Positions 35,285-46,128 are shown, counted from the first letter of the stretch. The stretch: DNA of 64,000 nt from a bacterium (GCA_021780905.1 JAJXXW010000074.1:1-64000), one strand, 5' to 3'. Translations and numbers: made by a program. The notes: a model not told the origin generated them from the sequence alone.

Positions 35285-35866
35285 ATGCGCAAACCAAAAT
35301 TCACCCGCCCAACCTTGAATCAGGCCTTGACCGTTTGGAAGGAATGTCTCGCCGGCCACGGCCACCCGTCCGAACTGATTTGGATTTTCGCCGAAAACCT
35401 CTGCCTGGAAGCCGACGGCGGCCAGCCGAATGGTTTCCGCGTGGGCTACCAGACCCAGTTCACGCCGCCGGACCCGGACGCACTGGAAATCGCCTACGAT
35501 CTATTTTGTGACACGGACGCACGCATCGTATTTTACCGACTCGGCTCGGCGGGAAAAAAATCCGTCTGCATCCTGCTCTGCGACCCGTGGTTTGAAGAAC
35601 GGCAGGCGCGCGACGGTTTTGTGCGGCATGATGAGTGGAAAATTTCCCTGCGGCCCGGCCCGGCGGGTGAAATCAAGGAAGTGACCGACCTGACGCGCTG
35701 GGTGCGCCGAGTCAAACGCGACCGCACCTTGCGCGACTGCGACTTCGCGATGGCGCTGGCGACGATTGACGAAATCAAGCTGCACGGCCGGCCGCTGCTG
35801 CCCTACGAACGGATGGCGGGGAAAATGCTGGGCCGCCTGCGCCAGAAGCTCGGCCAGCCGGATTGA
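35285..35866 (+). CDS. Hypothetical protein
   Basis: I do not recognise this 193-residue protein. It has no signal peptide or membrane helix. Charged and aromatic segments (LIWIFAENLCLEADGGQPNG, VCILLCDPWFEERQARDGF) suggest a folded cytoplasmic alpha/beta protein. The C-terminus (YERMAGKMLGRLRQKLG) is basic and helical. It is 21 bp downstream of the epimerase and probably co-transcribed with it. Its TGA and the TCA complement of the DUF4197 stop together form TGATCA with no gap. Confidence 0.75.
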   Translation: MRKPKFTRPTLNQALTVWKECLAGHGHPSELIWIFAENLCLEADGGQPNGFRVGYQTQFTPPDPDALEIAYDLFCDTDARIVFYRLGSAGKKSVCILLCDPWFEERQARDGFVRHDEWKISLRPGPAGEIKEVTDLTRWVRRVKRDRTLRDCDFAMALATIDEIKLHGRPLLPYERMAGKMLGRLRQKLGQPD

Positions 35867-36664
35867 TCATTTCCCGACGGCATTGAACACCTGCTTCAGC
35901 AAATCCGTCGTGCGGGCGACGGGATTCTGCCGAATCTGCAATTCTTGCTCCGCGACCATCTTGAACAGGCCGTCGAGGGATTTGCGGGTCACATACGCAT
36001 CCACATCCAGCGCATCTGAACCAAGATATTTGCCGGCCAGCGCGCCGCCGAACGCGCCGCCCAAAGTCCCGCCGCCGCTGACCTTGGCCATCATGTTTTT
36101 GTAACTGGCGGTCACACCGGCCTGCGCCGTGGCCTGCTGGACGATCGGCAGGAAGCGGGCATACAGATCCGTCTGCGTCGTGCGCCGGAAATATTGCGTG
36201 GCGGCGTCGTTCGGCCCGTTCAAAATGGTCTTCGCATCATCAATGGACATCTGTTTCACCGCATCGCCAAACACCGTGGCCGCCGCCGGCACGGCCTGTT
36301 CGGCGGCGTGGTTCATGGTCGCCACAAACTCATCCGCCAACTTGCCCTGGCCGAGGGCGTTCAGCGTTTTTTGCGCCGACTGCAATTTTTCCGGCAGCGG
36401 GATTTTCACATCGAGGTTCGTCAGGAACCCGTCGTCGTGGCCGAGCGTGGCAATGGCGTGCTGCAGGCCGTTGCCCAGCGCGTCCTTGAGGCCGCCGACC
36501 ATTTGATCCTGCGACAAACCGCCGAGGCTGGACGCAGCGGCGGCCGGCGCGGCGGGCGGCGCGAGGTTGGTGGAAACATTGCTGATACCCAAGGCGTCCA
36601 ACCAGCCGGCCTGCGCGGCGGAAAGGGAAGAAATGAATAGGAGTGTCAGGAGAATTTTTTTCAT
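35867..36664 (-). CDS. DUF4197 family secreted protein
   Basis: The 265-residue protein has a Sec signal peptide (about 1-19, ending SAAQA). A Pro/Ala-rich linker follows, then the DUF4197 domain: DGFLTNLDVKIPLPEKLQ, DDAKTILNGPNDAATQYFRR and KSLDGLFKMVAEQELQIRQN near the C-terminus. The function of DUF4197 is unknown; it is found in the periplasm of many Gram-negative bacteria. The gene stands alone on the minus strand between convergent and divergent neighbours. Confidence 0.88.
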   Translation of the reverse strand: MKKILLTLLFISSLSAAQAGWLDALGISNVSTNLAPPAAPAAAASSLGGLSQDQMVGGLKDALGNGLQHAIATLGHDDGFLTNLDVKIPLPEKLQSAQKTLNALGQGKLADEFVATMNHAAEQAVPAAATVFGDAVKQMSIDDAKTILNGPNDAATQYFRRTTQTDLYARFLPIVQQATAQAGVTASYKNMMAKVSGGGTLGGAFGGALAGKYLGSDALDVDAYVTRKSLDGLFKMVAEQELQIRQNPVARTTDLLKQVFNAVGK

Positions 36665-36896
36665 GGCAACGAATCGTTTGGTCGAGATTTACCAGCCTCA
36701 CCACAATAAAACAGGATTGCCGGCGCGGGTCAAGTTATCTTGGAACCCCTTCCAGACTCAAGAGGAAGAGATTCCGCTGGCGCCGGAATTCCCCGCCGGC
36801 AGACGGAGGAGGATGAGTTGCCGCTGCCTCGTCAACCGGTGAGTGCCGTCCGCATCCCGCCTCGACAATTTGCCGCGATTTTCTAAATTGTCCGCA

Positions 36897-37682
36897 ATGT
36901 CGTTCAAACCTTTGGTCATTGCCGGACGCGAGTTTCGCTCGCGGCTGATTCTCGGCACTGGAAAATTTTCGTCGCCGGAAGCCATGCGCGATGCGCTCGC
37001 CGCCAGCGGCACGGAAATGGTCACCGTCGCCCTGCGCCGCGCAGATTTATCCGGCCAGAAAGATCCGTTCGCAAACATCCTCGAATTCATTGATCCCAAC
37101 AAATATCTCCTCCTGCCCAACACCAGCGGCGCGATGAACGCCGCGGAAGCCGTCCGCCTCGCGCGCCTCGCCGTCGCCGCCGGCTTGCCGAAATGGGTGA
37201 AGCTCGAAATCCATCCCGACCCGCGCTACCTGCTGCCCGATCCGATTGAGACGTTCAAGGCGGCGGAAATTTTGGTCAAAGAAGGTTTCACCGTTTTACC
37301 TTACATCAATGCCGATCCGGTTCTGGCGAAACGCTTGCAGGAAGTCGGCTGCGCAACGGTGATGCCGCTCGGTTCGCCCATCGGCTCGAATCGCGGCCTC
37401 CAGACGCGCGACCAGATCCGCATCATCATTGAACAGGCCACCGTGCCGGTGGTCGTGGATGCCGGCATCGGCGCACCGAGCCACGCGGCGGAGGCGATGG
37501 AACTGGGCGCGGACGCTGTGCTGGTGAACACGGCCATCGCCGTGGCGAACGACCCGAACCGCATGGGCATCGCGTTCAAGCTGGCCGTGGAAGCCGGCCG
37601 CGCCGCGTTTGAAACCGGCCTCGGCGCGCACTCAGAGACGGCAAACGCAACGAGCCCTTTGACGGCGTTTTTAAACTCATAA
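36897..37682 (+). CDS. thiG: Thiazole synthase
   Basis: The 261-residue enzyme forms the thiazole phosphate of thiamine from deoxyxylulose phosphate, dehydroglycine and ThiS thiocarboxylate. Lys102 in [10 protein letters not shown] is the Schiff-base lysine. Other family blocks are [42 protein letters not shown] and [20 protein letters not shown]. The ATG at 36897 (MSFKPLVI) gives the family's usual length. No other thi gene and no recognisable TPP riboswitch is seen around it. Confidence 0.95.
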   Translation: MSFKPLVIAGREFRSRLILGTGKFSSPEAMRDALAASGTEMVTVALRRADLSGQKDPFANILEFIDPNKYLLLPNTSGAMNAAEAVRLARLAVAAGLPKWVKLEIHPDPRYLLPDPIETFKAAEILVKEGFTVLPYINADPVLAKRLQEVGCATVMPLGSPIGSNRGLQTRDQIRIIIEQATVPVVVDAGIGAPSHAAEAMELGADAVLVNTAIAVANDPNRMGIAFKLAVEAGRAAFETGLGAHSETANATSPLTAFLNS

Positions 37683-37719
37683 TTACAGATGAAGCAGCAG
37701 TCGCTGAAATCGGAACTTA

Positions 37720-40083
37720 TTATTTTTTCGCAAGGGCAAGCGGATACGAAGTGCCGGTTTTGGTTTTAAACTCCCAGACATTGTCACCGTAAACAACTTT
37801 GCACGGAAGGCCGGACTTGGAACGAATCACGGCCTTGGTCAGGTGGCCGTCTTGCCAATCCATGTCCACCTCGAAACCGCCGCGGGCGCACAGGCCGGTT
37901 ACCTTGCCGGTGGGCCAGGCCGTCGGCAGCGCGGGCAGCAGACGGATGTCGCCGGTGTGGCTTTGCACGAGCATTTCACAGAAACCGGCCGTCGCGCCCA
38001 AATTGCCGTCAATCTGAAACGGCGGATGGGCATCGAACAGATTGGGATACACGCCGGCACCGCTCTCGCCGTAAAACATTTTGGTCCCGTGGACCACGGT
38101 TAACAGGTTCCGCAGCAGGGTGTAGGCGTGATCGCCATCCCAGAGCCTGGCCCAGAAATTGATTTTCCAAGCGCGGCTCCAGCCGGTGCTTTTGTCGCCA
38201 CGGGCTTTCAAGGAAACTTCGGCGGCCTCGGCCAGTTGGGGCGTTCCCTCCCGGGTGATCTGGCGTCCCGGATACAGGGCAAACAGATGGGAGGCGTGGC
38301 GATGATTGTCTTTCGGATCATCTTTGTCGGCTTCCCACTCCTGCAATTGGCCCCAACGCCCAATCTTCGGTTTCAACAGCTTATCCCGCAGGCCGGCGAT
38401 GTGATCGCGGAATTCCGGGTCGTCGCCCAAGACATCGGCGGCCTCAATCGTGTTGGTGAACAGGTCGTAAATGATCTCCTGATCGTAGGTGACGCCTTCT
38501 TCAGCGGGGCCGTGCTCGGGGGACCAACCGTCCGGAGTAACGAGCGTGCCGTCCGGACGTCGTTTGAGGTGGTCGTCCCAAAAGTTGCAGATTTCCTTGA
38601 GCACGGGATAGGCGGTCTGGCGAAGGTATTGCTGGTCCCGGCCGAAGGCGAAATGCTCCCACAGATGTCGTGAATACCACGCACTGGCCGGCGGATTCCA
38701 TTTCCAGAACGAAATACCGCAGGCGTTGTTCATCGTCTGGACGGTCCAGCCCCGGACATCGCCGTAATGCTTCCGGGTGTTTTCCGCGCTGACCTCGCGG
38801 ATGCTGTTGACGTAATCAAAGAACGGCCGGTGGCATTCGGCCAGATTGGCCGGCTCGGCCGGCCAGTAGCACATTTCGATATTGATGTTGGAATGGTAGT
38901 CGCAGGCCCAGGCCGGCTCGTTGCTGTCGTTCCAAACTCCTTGAAGATTCGCGGGCAGCGAGCCCGGGCGCGAGCAACTGATCAGCAGATACCGGCCATA
39001 CTGGCAGAACAAGGCTTCGAGATCCGGATCAACCGAATTGTGATTCAAATAGTCTTCGAGCCGCGCCAGCGTGGTCTTGGCAAGCAGGTCCGGCGCGGTG
39101 GTTCCGACATCAAGTGAAAGGCGGTGGAAAAGCGATTGATAATCTGTCACATGCCGCGCCAGCAGTTTCGCGACACTCCGTTTGGCAGCGGCGGTTACCC
39201 GCTTCGTGATGGCAGCATGAGGATGTGCGCCCAACCATTGTTTGGTGTGATCTTGGACAAAGTTTGTGCCCGCGCTGAGAATCAAGGTCACGCCATCGCA
39301 TTGGTCGAAGGCCAGACTGGTCGTTGGCACAGCGATGTCCCACGGGTTTTTTGCGCCGGCCTCGTCTTGTTTGATGGCCAGCGCGCCCTTTTGGTTCAGC
39401 ACTTGCAACTGGGCTTCGTATTCAAAACCGTTTTCCAGTTTGCCCACGGAACGGAGCCGGTTGCCCTCGGCGTCAATCCGGGCCTGATGCATGTCCGCTA
39501 GTTGGATGTGACCGGTGTAGGCGGCAGGTTTGTTCGCCGTCAGGTAAATGACGATCACGCCGTCGGGATGGCTGGCGAAGGCGGTCCGTTGATAGCACAC
39601 ACCGTTGTATTCGTAAGTCACCTGATGCACGGCACGGTCAATGTCCAGTTCTTGCCGGTAATGAGTCACCTTGGAAAAATCGTGGCCGAGGTGGATGAAG
39701 ATATCGCCAAAGGCCTGGTAGGCTCCAAGATTTTGGTCTTCCTCCGCAGCCGCTTCACCCAGCAAGCGTCCATTGGCGATGCGATCCCCGCTCCACAAAC
39801 TGATTTCATTAAACTGAATCCGCTCAATTTCCGTGCCACCAAAAAGCATCGCGCCCATGGGACCATTGCCGATCGGCAAGGCTTCCGTCATCCACGTCTT
39901 CGCCGGCCGATCATACCATAGGCGCAATTTTCCCGGGTCCTCGGTCGTGACCGGCGCTTGATTGGCCAAAGCTCCCACTCCTGTCAGTGGCTTAATTCCC
40001 AGCGCCGCCGTCGCCATGGATGAAGACAGCAAAAAGAGGCGCCGCGAAATGGCCCTATCTTGGCTGGGTGATTCACTTGTCAT
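37720..40083 (-). CDS. Secreted GH95 alpha-L-fucosidase-like enzyme
   Basis: The 787-residue protein has a Tat-type leader ([17 protein letters not shown]). The GH95 N-terminal domain begins [20 protein letters not shown] and continues [12 protein letters not shown]. The catalytic barrel includes [35 protein letters not shown] and [20 protein letters not shown], which holds the likely acid residue. The C-terminal [20 protein letters not shown] is also characteristic. GH95 enzymes remove alpha-1,2-fucose or related alpha-L-galactose units. It is 46 bp downstream of the Sel1/C39 gene on the same strand. Confidence 0.93.
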   Translation of the reverse strand: MTSESPSQDRAISRRLFLLSSSMATAALGIKPLTGVGALANQAPVTTEDPGKLRLWYDRPAKTWMTEALPIGNGPMGAMLFGGTEIERIQFNEISLWSGDRIANGRLLGEAAAEEDQNLGAYQAFGDIFIHLGHDFSKVTHYRQELDIDRAVHQVTYEYNGVCYQRTAFASHPDGVIVIYLTANKPAAYTGHIQLADMHQARIDAEGNRLRSVGKLENGFEYEAQLQVLNQKGALAIKQDEAGAKNPWDIAVPTTSLAFDQCDGVTLILSAGTNFVQDHTKQWLGAHPHAAITKRVTAAAKRSVAKLLARHVTDYQSLFHRLSLDVGTTAPDLLAKTTLARLEDYLNHNSVDPDLEALFCQYGRYLLISCSRPGSLPANLQGVWNDSNEPAWACDYHSNINIEMCYWPAEPANLAECHRPFFDYVNSIREVSAENTRKHYGDVRGWTVQTMNNACGISFWKWNPPASAWYSRHLWEHFAFGRDQQYLRQTAYPVLKEICNFWDDHLKRRPDGTLVTPDGWSPEHGPAEEGVTYDQEIIYDLFTNTIEAADVLGDDPEFRDHIAGLRDKLLKPKIGRWGQLQEWEADKDDPKDNHRHASHLFALYPGRQITREGTPQLAEAAEVSLKARGDKSTGWSRAWKINFWARLWDGDHAYTLLRNLLTVVHGTKMFYGESGAGVYPNLFDAHPPFQIDGNLGATAGFCEMLVQSHTGDIRLLPALPTAWPTGKVTGLCARGGFEVDMDWQDGHLTKAVIRSKSGLPCKVVYGDNVWEFKTKTGTSYPLALAKK

Positions 40084-40129
40084 TTATGAGGTTCGATATG
40101 GTGTGTCGCCATAAGTTGTAGTGAATTTA

Positions 40130-41407
40130 TTACGGTGTGGCAATGACAATTGCTGGTCTCGACAGGACATTGTGCGAGAGTTCGCCGTAGTGATCGGAAC
40201 GCCAGTAGTGTTGCAGACTCCCGGCCGTGATTAACTCCAGGCCGGGTGTGGCAATCGCGGGATTGCAAAGAATGTAGAGATTCTCCTCGGCGATGTAACC
40301 GACGATGAGCAGCGTGTGGCCAGCCTCGCCATCAGGGTATTGGGGGCCGGTGTATTTGAAGTCAATGACGAGGGGGCGACCGGAATCAAGTTCGGATCGC
40401 ACAAAGTTCGTGGCTTGGTCGAACCCGGCATCGTCAGGCGTGAAGGTGACGAGTTTCCAGTGCAGACCGATTTTTTCTGGAGCTTGGAGCAACTCGCCCC
40501 AATCGGAGCCGGTGCCAAGCGGGGACGGACAAAGCCGTTTGAAATCCCAGCCACCAAGCATCCTGCCCTGCGAACGGGCAAGCATCGCGCAGCTCGTGGC
40601 GCCGCAGTTGTTCCAGCCTTGTTGGACGTGCGGCACGGACACGAGTGCAAACTTGCCCGGCTCGGGCCGGTGGCCGCGATAGTCCATCAGTTTCAGCAGG
40701 TCAGCGCCCTCTTGGGCCACCATATTATCATACGGCAGCTCGGGATTTCCGGTGAGAGCAGTCGGTTTCATGTGCGACGCCTTCGTCCAGTTGGTGCGGG
40801 CGGCTCCCAACTCGCCGGCTTGAAACTGAATCTCCCCCAGCACGATCAAACCGGAGGGATCGTTCATCTCCGCCGCGCGCGTGGCGAACTTGCGTGCTTC
40901 CACCAGGTCCGGCGCGACACCATCGCCGGCGAGATAGACCATCGCCACAGTGGCCGCCGCGCGCCCGCTGCCCATGTCCACCGCCTGTTTCCAAATCTCC
41001 AACGCTTTGGGAATATCCTGATCCACGCCCTGGGCGCCGAAGTAGCATTGCCCCAGATTCCAACAGGCGGTGGCGGATTCCCCGGCCCCGGCTTTGAAGT
41101 AGCCGGCGGCGATCGCTGGATTTTGTTTCACCCCGACTCCTCTCAAAAACATCGACCCGACAAAATCCATTGCCGCCGCATCACCGCGATCGGCGGCGAG
41201 GTGCCCCCAGCGCATCGCTTCGGCAAAGTTGCGTTTCACGCCTTTGCCGTCACGGTAGCGAACCGCGAGCGAGACTTGGGCGCGGATGTCACCTTGCGCT
41301 GCTTTGGTGATCAAATCTGGCGTTGAAGACAGGTCGTCTGCATGAACACTGGAAATATTCACAAGTGTTGCCATGAACAATAATGGCTTGAGCAGTTTAT
41401 AAATCAT
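40130..41407 (-). CDS. Secreted Sel1-repeat protein with C-terminal C39-like peptidase domain
   Basis: The 425-residue protein has a signal peptide (about 1-23). Sel1-like repeats follow at about 45-200 (AVRYRDGKGVKRNFAEAMRW, CYFGAQGVDQDIPKALEIWK, VYLAGDGVAPDLVEARKFAT). The C-terminal half is a papain-like C39 fold with Cys268 in GWNNCGATSC, His364 in EAGHTLLIVG and Asn382 in CNPA. It probably acts in the periplasm as a peptidase or as a repeat-mediated scaffold with peptidase activity. The fusion of the two modules is uncommon. Its substrate is unknown. Confidence 0.8.
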   Translation of the reverse strand: MIYKLLKPLLFMATLVNISSVHADDLSSTPDLITKAAQGDIRAQVSLAVRYRDGKGVKRNFAEAMRWGHLAADRGDAAAMDFVGSMFLRGVGVKQNPAIAAGYFKAGAGESATACWNLGQCYFGAQGVDQDIPKALEIWKQAVDMGSGRAAATVAMVYLAGDGVAPDLVEARKFATRAAEMNDPSGLIVLGEIQFQAGELGAARTNWTKASHMKPTALTGNPELPYDNMVAQEGADLLKLMDYRGHRPEPGKFALVSVPHVQQGWNNCGATSCAMLARSQGRMLGGWDFKRLCPSPLGTGSDWGELLQAPEKIGLHWKLVTFTPDDAGFDQATNFVRSELDSGRPLVIDFKYTGPQYPDGEAGHTLLIVGYIAEENLYILCNPAIATPGLELITAGSLQHYWRSDHYGELSHNVLSRPAIVIATP

Positions 41408-41501
41408 TGGTTGTTTTGCTTTTTTAGTGTCTCGGGCTGTCCAGCGGCCGGGTCTGGGTGTTAAATAAAATCAATTTCTTACCATTAAGCAACCCATTGA
41501 C

Positions 41502-41539
41502 AAAAAGGTGGCGGCGCCAACCCAATCAGCGCCGCCACC
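41502..41539 (-). terminator. Intrinsic terminator of the repeat-protein gene
   Basis: GGTGGCGGCGC at 41507-41517 and GCGCCGCCACC at 41529-41539 form a perfect 11-bp stem with an 11-nt loop. Read on the minus strand the stem is followed by TTTTTG. It lies about 135 bp after the stop of the 1443-residue protein gene and suits a rho-independent terminator. Confidence 0.8.
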
Positions 41540-41673
41540 CACCCCAAACCGGAACCCATCATCCGGTCTTGTGACGGAAACCACGCCGTCACGAAATTGC
41601 TTTCCCAACCCGCGACCCACCGCCGTCGGAGCCGCATCCTGCCGGGCCCCCCTATTCACTCACATTTCCCAAT

Positions 41674-44600
41674 TCAAGGCACGTAGTGCGTCCGGAAGTA
41701 GCCCTGCCCCGCCGACGTGCTGAACGTGAAGCTCAACGCCCCATTGCTCGCCGCCGTGTTCGTCTGCACCGGCGTCCAGGTGATCGGCAACGTCAGGCTC
41801 GGCGTCGTCTCCAACGCGTAGCTGTAGCCCGGGATGCCCGCAAAATGGATCGTCGAGGTGCCGTTCCCGTTGTTCACCGGCCCCGAAATCAGGTTGTAGC
41901 CTCCGCCGTTGGTCACCACGTTCACCGTGATCACCGCCGTGCTCGTCCCGCCATAGTTGTCGCTCACCGAGTAGGTGAACGTGTCCGCGCCGGTGAAGTT
42001 GCCCAATGCCGTGTAGGTCACGTTCGTTCCGTCGGTCGTCACCGTGCCGTTTTGGACGGACGGATTTTGCACCGCCGACACGATCAAGGGGTCGCCGTCC
42101 GCATCCGTCGGCGCATACTTGCCGCCGATGATCTGGATCGTGGCCGGCGTCCCGCTCAAGCCGCCCATCGTGATGTTGCTCACCACCGGCGGATGGTTCG
42201 TCACCGTCTGGATCAGGCTGTTGGTGTAGCCCAGGTAAATGCCGTCGCTCGCATAGCCGACGATGATCAAGTTCGTCCCGCGCGGCAACTGGTTCGCGAT
42301 CGTCACGCTGCTGGCCACACCCGCAACGCAGTTGTTGGTCCAGAACGCCACCGCCGGATTCGTGCCGTAGGTCGAATACGAGAAGACCACCGGCCCGGTC
42401 GCATTCGTCGCCGTCACCCCGTTCGTCTGCACCGTGGCGGTGTAGAATACGCTGGCCTGATAGCCCACGGTCGCGGACGGCACCGCTGCCAGCGCCAGTG
42501 TGTTGCTCACCAGACCGCCGCCGCTGCTGCCCACCAGATAGCCGTTGGCATCCAAGCTGAAGCTGTTGTAACCCGCCGCCGAAATCTGGGCGAGCTGGCC
42601 GGAGGTCAGGCCGGTGTTGTCGGTGCCGAAGCGCAGCGACGCGCTTGACACAAAGCTGCCCGTGATGGCCAAGGTGCCCCCGGTCCAATTCGCCGCGCTG
42701 CTGTTGGTAAAGGCCAGCGTGCCGCCGCTGCCCAGATTGATCGTGCCCGCGCCGGTCACATTCAAAGCGCCGCCAGAGTTGGTGTAAGTCTGCGCATCCA
42801 GCGTGGCGCTGCCAAGGCTTACCGCCGTGCCGGAAGGCAAAGTGTTGTTTGCCCCCAAAGCCAGCGTGCCGCCGTTGATGGTGGTGGCGCCAGTGTAGCT
42901 GTTCGCACCGGAGAGCGTCTGGGCGCCCGTGCCATTCTTGGTCAAGGACATGAGGCCGCTGAGGCTGCCCGAAAAAATGCCGGTGCCGTTGGCATTGCCA
43001 AGGCTCAACGTGATCGCCGGGGAACCTCCACTGATGGCGCCTCCGCCGTTCAGGGCGTCGAACTGGGCGAAGTGGCTGGCCCCCGCCTCGACAAAGTTCA
43101 TGCTGGAACCGCTGTCCACTTGGAACGATCCAAGATTGGAATTCCAATTGCCATTGTTGCCGTAGCTGCCCACGACGGCGGTGTTGCCAGTGATCCAAAC
43201 CAGACCACCGGCGGCGAGGGACACAGTGCAGGAGACGGCGGGTGGGAATGCTACTGCATTGTTTTGTTTGCCAAAAGCAATGACACTGCCGCCACCGTCG
43301 AGTTTTAGCGTGCCGGTATTCGTAAAGGTGGTGGCCCCGCTAAACGGATTGGTGGTCGTCATGGTCAGTTCCAAAGTCGCGCCACTGGCGATATTATAGG
43401 TGTTGGCCGCCATGGCTACATTCGTAATCTGGAGAGTGCCGGCATTGACCGTCGTCCCGCCGCTAAAGGTGTTGATACCGGCAAGGGTGAGTGCGCCATT
43501 GCCATTTTTGGTGAGACTGCCCCCGCCTGCATAAACACCGGCAAATACCGTGCTGGCATTATGACCGCCAACAACCAAGCCCCCAAGATTGGGGATGGTG
43601 GAAATGATACTCGACCCGGACACGCCTACCAGCGAGCCGAGGATGGCCGTCGAACCGCATAAATCCAGCGTGGCGCCGGATCCGGCCAGATTGACGTCCG
43701 TGTTAGTCGGCAGCGCGCCAGCATTGGGCGTGAGTTGCAAAATCTGCACATCGTCAATGCACGAGGTTTTGTCCCCGCCGTAGGTGTTGTTGCCGACAAA
43801 GGCCAGCGTGTGGCTGCCCGCCGTGAGATAAACCGTCGTATTCGTGGTCACCCATGCGCTGGTGCTCATGTTGGTGGCAGACACGTTTAAATTGGTCGCC
43901 CCGTCCCAACCCACAAGAATGCCGTTCGGTCCGGAGCCGCCACCCCGGCTGACATACGCAAAGCTGACCTCGTAATAACCCGCTTTCACGATGCTGAAAG
44001 AATTGGAAATGCTCGCGCCGCTTCCTTGCAGAAACGCCGCTTGCGTTCCATCGGGCGCACTCGGAGTAAACCATGGACTGCCGTTTTTGGCGATGCCTGA
44101 TGTATTAGCCGGAGCGAAGATCCAACTGGCGCCTGAAGGTGTATAGCCATAAGTGCCGGAAGCCAGCGTTGTAGGAGTCTCAAAGCTGTAATTGGCTACG
44201 GTAACCGCACCTGCAGTCCCCATTTGAACGGTGCCGTTGCTGACGGTGGTGGTTCCGGTATAGGTGTTCGTGCCGGCCAGTGTCAAGGTGCCGGGGCCAT
44301 TCTTGACCAGCGCAATGTTCCCAGTGCCAGCAGTCTGGCCCGTGGCGGCAGTGGTGGTGTTCGTGCCGATCGCGCCGGCATAAATATAACTGGCACTGTT
44401 GTTGACGGTCAGCGTCGCCGGCGTCGCGCTGCTGTTCACAACAAATAGGCCCCGGCCCACTGAAGTCGTATTTTGCAATCCGGCCAGGGTCTGGTTGTTG
44501 CCGTTGAGATCCAGCACGGCGTCGGTCAGAATGCCACCAAAGTTGCCGTCGCTCATCGTCAGCACCGTGGCACTGGGCAACGAGCCGCCGTTGAGCTGGA

Positions 44601-46005
44601 GGATGGCGTTGGCCGAGCCGGTGCCGGCGAGGGTCGTGGTGCCGACATAAGTGCTGGCACCGCCTTGCAGCACCCACGTCTGATTGTGGGTGGCAGCCGC
44701 GCCGGCGGCTTGAAGGGTGAGGTTGCCGGTGCCGCCAATGGGATTGCCGAAGATCGTCGTGCCGCCACTGCTGTAGTGGCGGATGGTGGCCCCGTTGGCG
44801 TAGGTCGGGTCCAGCGTCACCGTGCCCGAGAGCGTGGCGGTCTTGCCGTCATTGTGGAAGAGCAGCGTGGCGAGGCCGTATCCATACCGGTCCTTGTAGG
44901 AGTTGGAGGCAAAACCATTGTTGCCGCCCAGGTAAAAGTTGTTGGGAATGGTGCCCGACACTTCATCTACGAGCAACTCGCCGTTGCCGACGGTCGAACC
45001 GTTAACCCCTGAGGAATACACAGTGTTGGTGACCGGCCCGGAGCCGAACGCACCCGGTTGGGTGATGTGGAGGATGCCGTTCTCGAGAAACGTGCCGCCC
45101 GAATAGTTGTTCAAGTTATTGGTGAGTTGCAGTTCTGTCGTGACGCCATAGGCGGGGGCGTCACGCTCATAAACGCGCAGTGGCCCAGCGCCGCTGACCT
45201 GACCGCCAATCGTCAGGCTGGTGCCGGGTGATGCATGCACGCCGATGCGGCTGGGGCCGTTGAGCGTGACCGTGCCCAAAATCAGATTAAACGCCGAAGA
45301 GCCACCGTCATGGCATAAGGCACCGCTGGTTGAACTGGATCCCAGGCTGTTGAGGATAAAATTATTGGTAAATGTTGCCCCGGCCGTGTTGGCAATCACG
45401 AATGAACTGGTGCCATTGACCGTGACCGTGCCGGAGGCAAGCGTGAAGACCGCAGCAGTGTTAGTGCCGAGTTGAAACGCGCCGCTGTTGATGGTCGTGC
45501 CACCGGAGTAGGTGCTGTTCGCCGAGAGCGTCAGGGTGCCGCCGTTGTAGGTCAGGCTGGTGCCGGCGCCGGCAAGGGTGGAATTGATGGTGTCTGCCGC
45601 GTTACTAACAGTGATCGCCGCAGTGGCCGGCAGGGTGATGGTGCCCCCGGACAGGGTGATGGCACCCGAAGCCGAACCAAAGACCAGATTGGTTCCAGCG
45701 TTCACGGTGCCGCTGACCGTGACGGTGCCCGCGGCCAAACCGTTCGTGCTGCCGAAGTTCTCGCTGGTGTCGGTGTTGGCGGTGACGATGTTGCTGCCGG
45801 AAGGATCCGTGGCTCCGGTTGAGTCCGTGCTCCAGCCGGGGATCCCGCTGTTGCCCGTCGAGAACCAGGTGCCGCCCGCCGTGCCAAAGCCGCTGTTAGT
45901 GTGATTGTCCCAGTAATAATTCACCTGTGCGAACGCCGCCGGAGCGGCCAGCAGCGCCGCGACAGCGAGGGTTATGTGCAGGGAACGCAATTTATTTGTT
46001 TTCAT
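41674..46005 (-). CDS. Large secreted protein with autotransporter-associated beta-strand repeats
   Basis: The 1443-residue protein has a signal peptide (about 1-26). Passenger-type repeats follow at about 160-180 (GGTTINSGAFQLG), 565-595 (GPGTLTLAGTNTYTGTTTV), 828-858 (GNGALTLAGINTFSGGTTV) and 1020-1050 (GTGAQTLSGANSYTGATTI). A galactose-binding-like insert (about 600-755, VANYSFETPTTLASGTYGY) and a cadherin-like domain (about 1272-1358, APTDADGDPLIV) are also present. No C-terminal beta-barrel or obvious sorting tag is seen, so secretion must use another route. The divergent GntR/LacI-type gene suggests sugar-dependent control. The extreme Thr/Ser/Gly content makes other frames stay open by chance. 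Confidence 0.9.
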   Translation of the reverse strand: MKTNKLRSLHITLAVAALLAAPAAFAQVNYYWDNHTNSGFGTAGGTWFSTGNSGIPGWSTDSTGATDPSGSNIVTANTDTSENFGSTNGLAAGTVTVSGTVNAGTNLVFGSASGAITLSGGTITLPATAAITVSNAADTINSTLAGAGTSLTYNGGTLTLSANSTYSGGTTINSGAFQLGTNTAAVFTLASGTVTVNGTSSFVIANTAGATFTNNFILNSLGSSSTSGALCHDGGSSAFNLILGTVTLNGPSRIGVHASPGTSLTIGGQVSGAGPLRVYERDAPAYGVTTELQLTNNLNNYSGGTFLENGILHITQPGAFGSGPVTNTVYSSGVNGSTVGNGELLVDEVSGTIPNNFYLGGNNGFASNSYKDRYGYGLATLLFHNDGKTATLSGTVTLDPTYANGATIRHYSSGGTTIFGNPIGGTGNLTLQAAGAAATHNQTWVLQGGASTYVGTTTLAGTGSANAILQLNGGSLPSATVLTMSDGNFGGILTDAVLDLNGNNQTLAGLQNTTSVGRGLFVVNSSATPATLTVNNSASYIYAGAIGTNTTTAATGQTAGTGNIALVKNGPGTLTLAGTNTYTGTTTVSNGTVQMGTAGAVTVANYSFETPTTLASGTYGYTPSGASWIFAPANTSGIAKNGSPWFTPSAPDGTQAAFLQGSGASISNSFSIVKAGYYEVSFAYVSRGGGSGPNGILVGWDGATNLNVSATNMSTSAWVTTNTTVYLTAGSHTLAFVGNNTYGGDKTSCIDDVQILQLTPNAGALPTNTDVNLAGSGATLDLCGSTAILGSLVGVSGSSIISTIPNLGGLVVGGHNASTVFAGVYAGGGSLTKNGNGALTLAGINTFSGGTTVNAGTLQITNVAMAANTYNIASGATLELTMTTTNPFSGATTFTNTGTLKLDGGGSVIAFGKQNNAVAFPPAVSCTVSLAAGGLVWITGNTAVVGSYGNNGNWNSNLGSFQVDSGSSMNFVEAGASHFAQFDALNGGGAISGGSPAITLSLGNANGTGIFSGSLSGLMSLTKNGTGAQTLSGANSYTGATTINGGTLALGANNTLPSGTAVSLGSATLDAQTYTNSGGALNVTGAGTINLGSGGTLAFTNSSAANWTGGTLAITGSFVSSASLRFGTDNTGLTSGQLAQISAAGYNSFSLDANGYLVGSSGGGLVSNTLALAAVPSATVGYQASVFYTATVQTNGVTATNATGPVVFSYSTYGTNPAVAFWTNNCVAGVASSVTIANQLPRGTNLIIVGYASDGIYLGYTNSLIQTVTNHPPVVSNITMGGLSGTPATIQIIGGKYAPTDADGDPLIVSAVQNPSVQNGTVTTDGTNVTYTALGNFTGADTFTYSVSDNYGGTSTAVITVNVVTNGGGYNLISGPVNNGNGTSTIHFAGIPGYSYALETTPSLTLPITWTPVQTNTAASNGALSFTFSTSAGQGYFRTHYVP

Positions 46006-46088
46006 AATCTGATGGGTAACGGTTTAGAATTTTCCAGCACGAAAGTAAGATGGGCTTGGTTTTTTGAATTCAGTCAGAATCATGACCA

Positions 46089-46116
46089 TTTATAGCCCCG
46101 CTCTCCGAGGATACAA
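46089..46116 (-). promoter_or_regulatory. Candidate promoter of the repeat-protein gene
   Basis: On the minus strand TTGTAT (46116-46111) and TATAAA (46094-46089) are 16 bp apart. This places the transcription start about 75 nt before the ATG at 46005. It lies next to the palindrome over the divergent regulator promoter, so both could be controlled together. Confidence 0.4.
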
Positions 46117-46128
46117 ATTATTTCCCCG

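Noticed and set aside
36665..36896. Possible TPP riboswitch before thiG
   Set aside because: The CTGAGA-type conserved boxes of the THI element could not be found in this 232-bp stretch.
41660..43198. 512-codon minus-strand frame in a shifted phase within the repeat-protein gene
   Set aside because: The Thr/Gly/Ser-rich repeat codons keep other phases open. The product is Arg/Gly/Gln-rich with no signal peptide, while the chosen frame has a signal peptide and known repeats.
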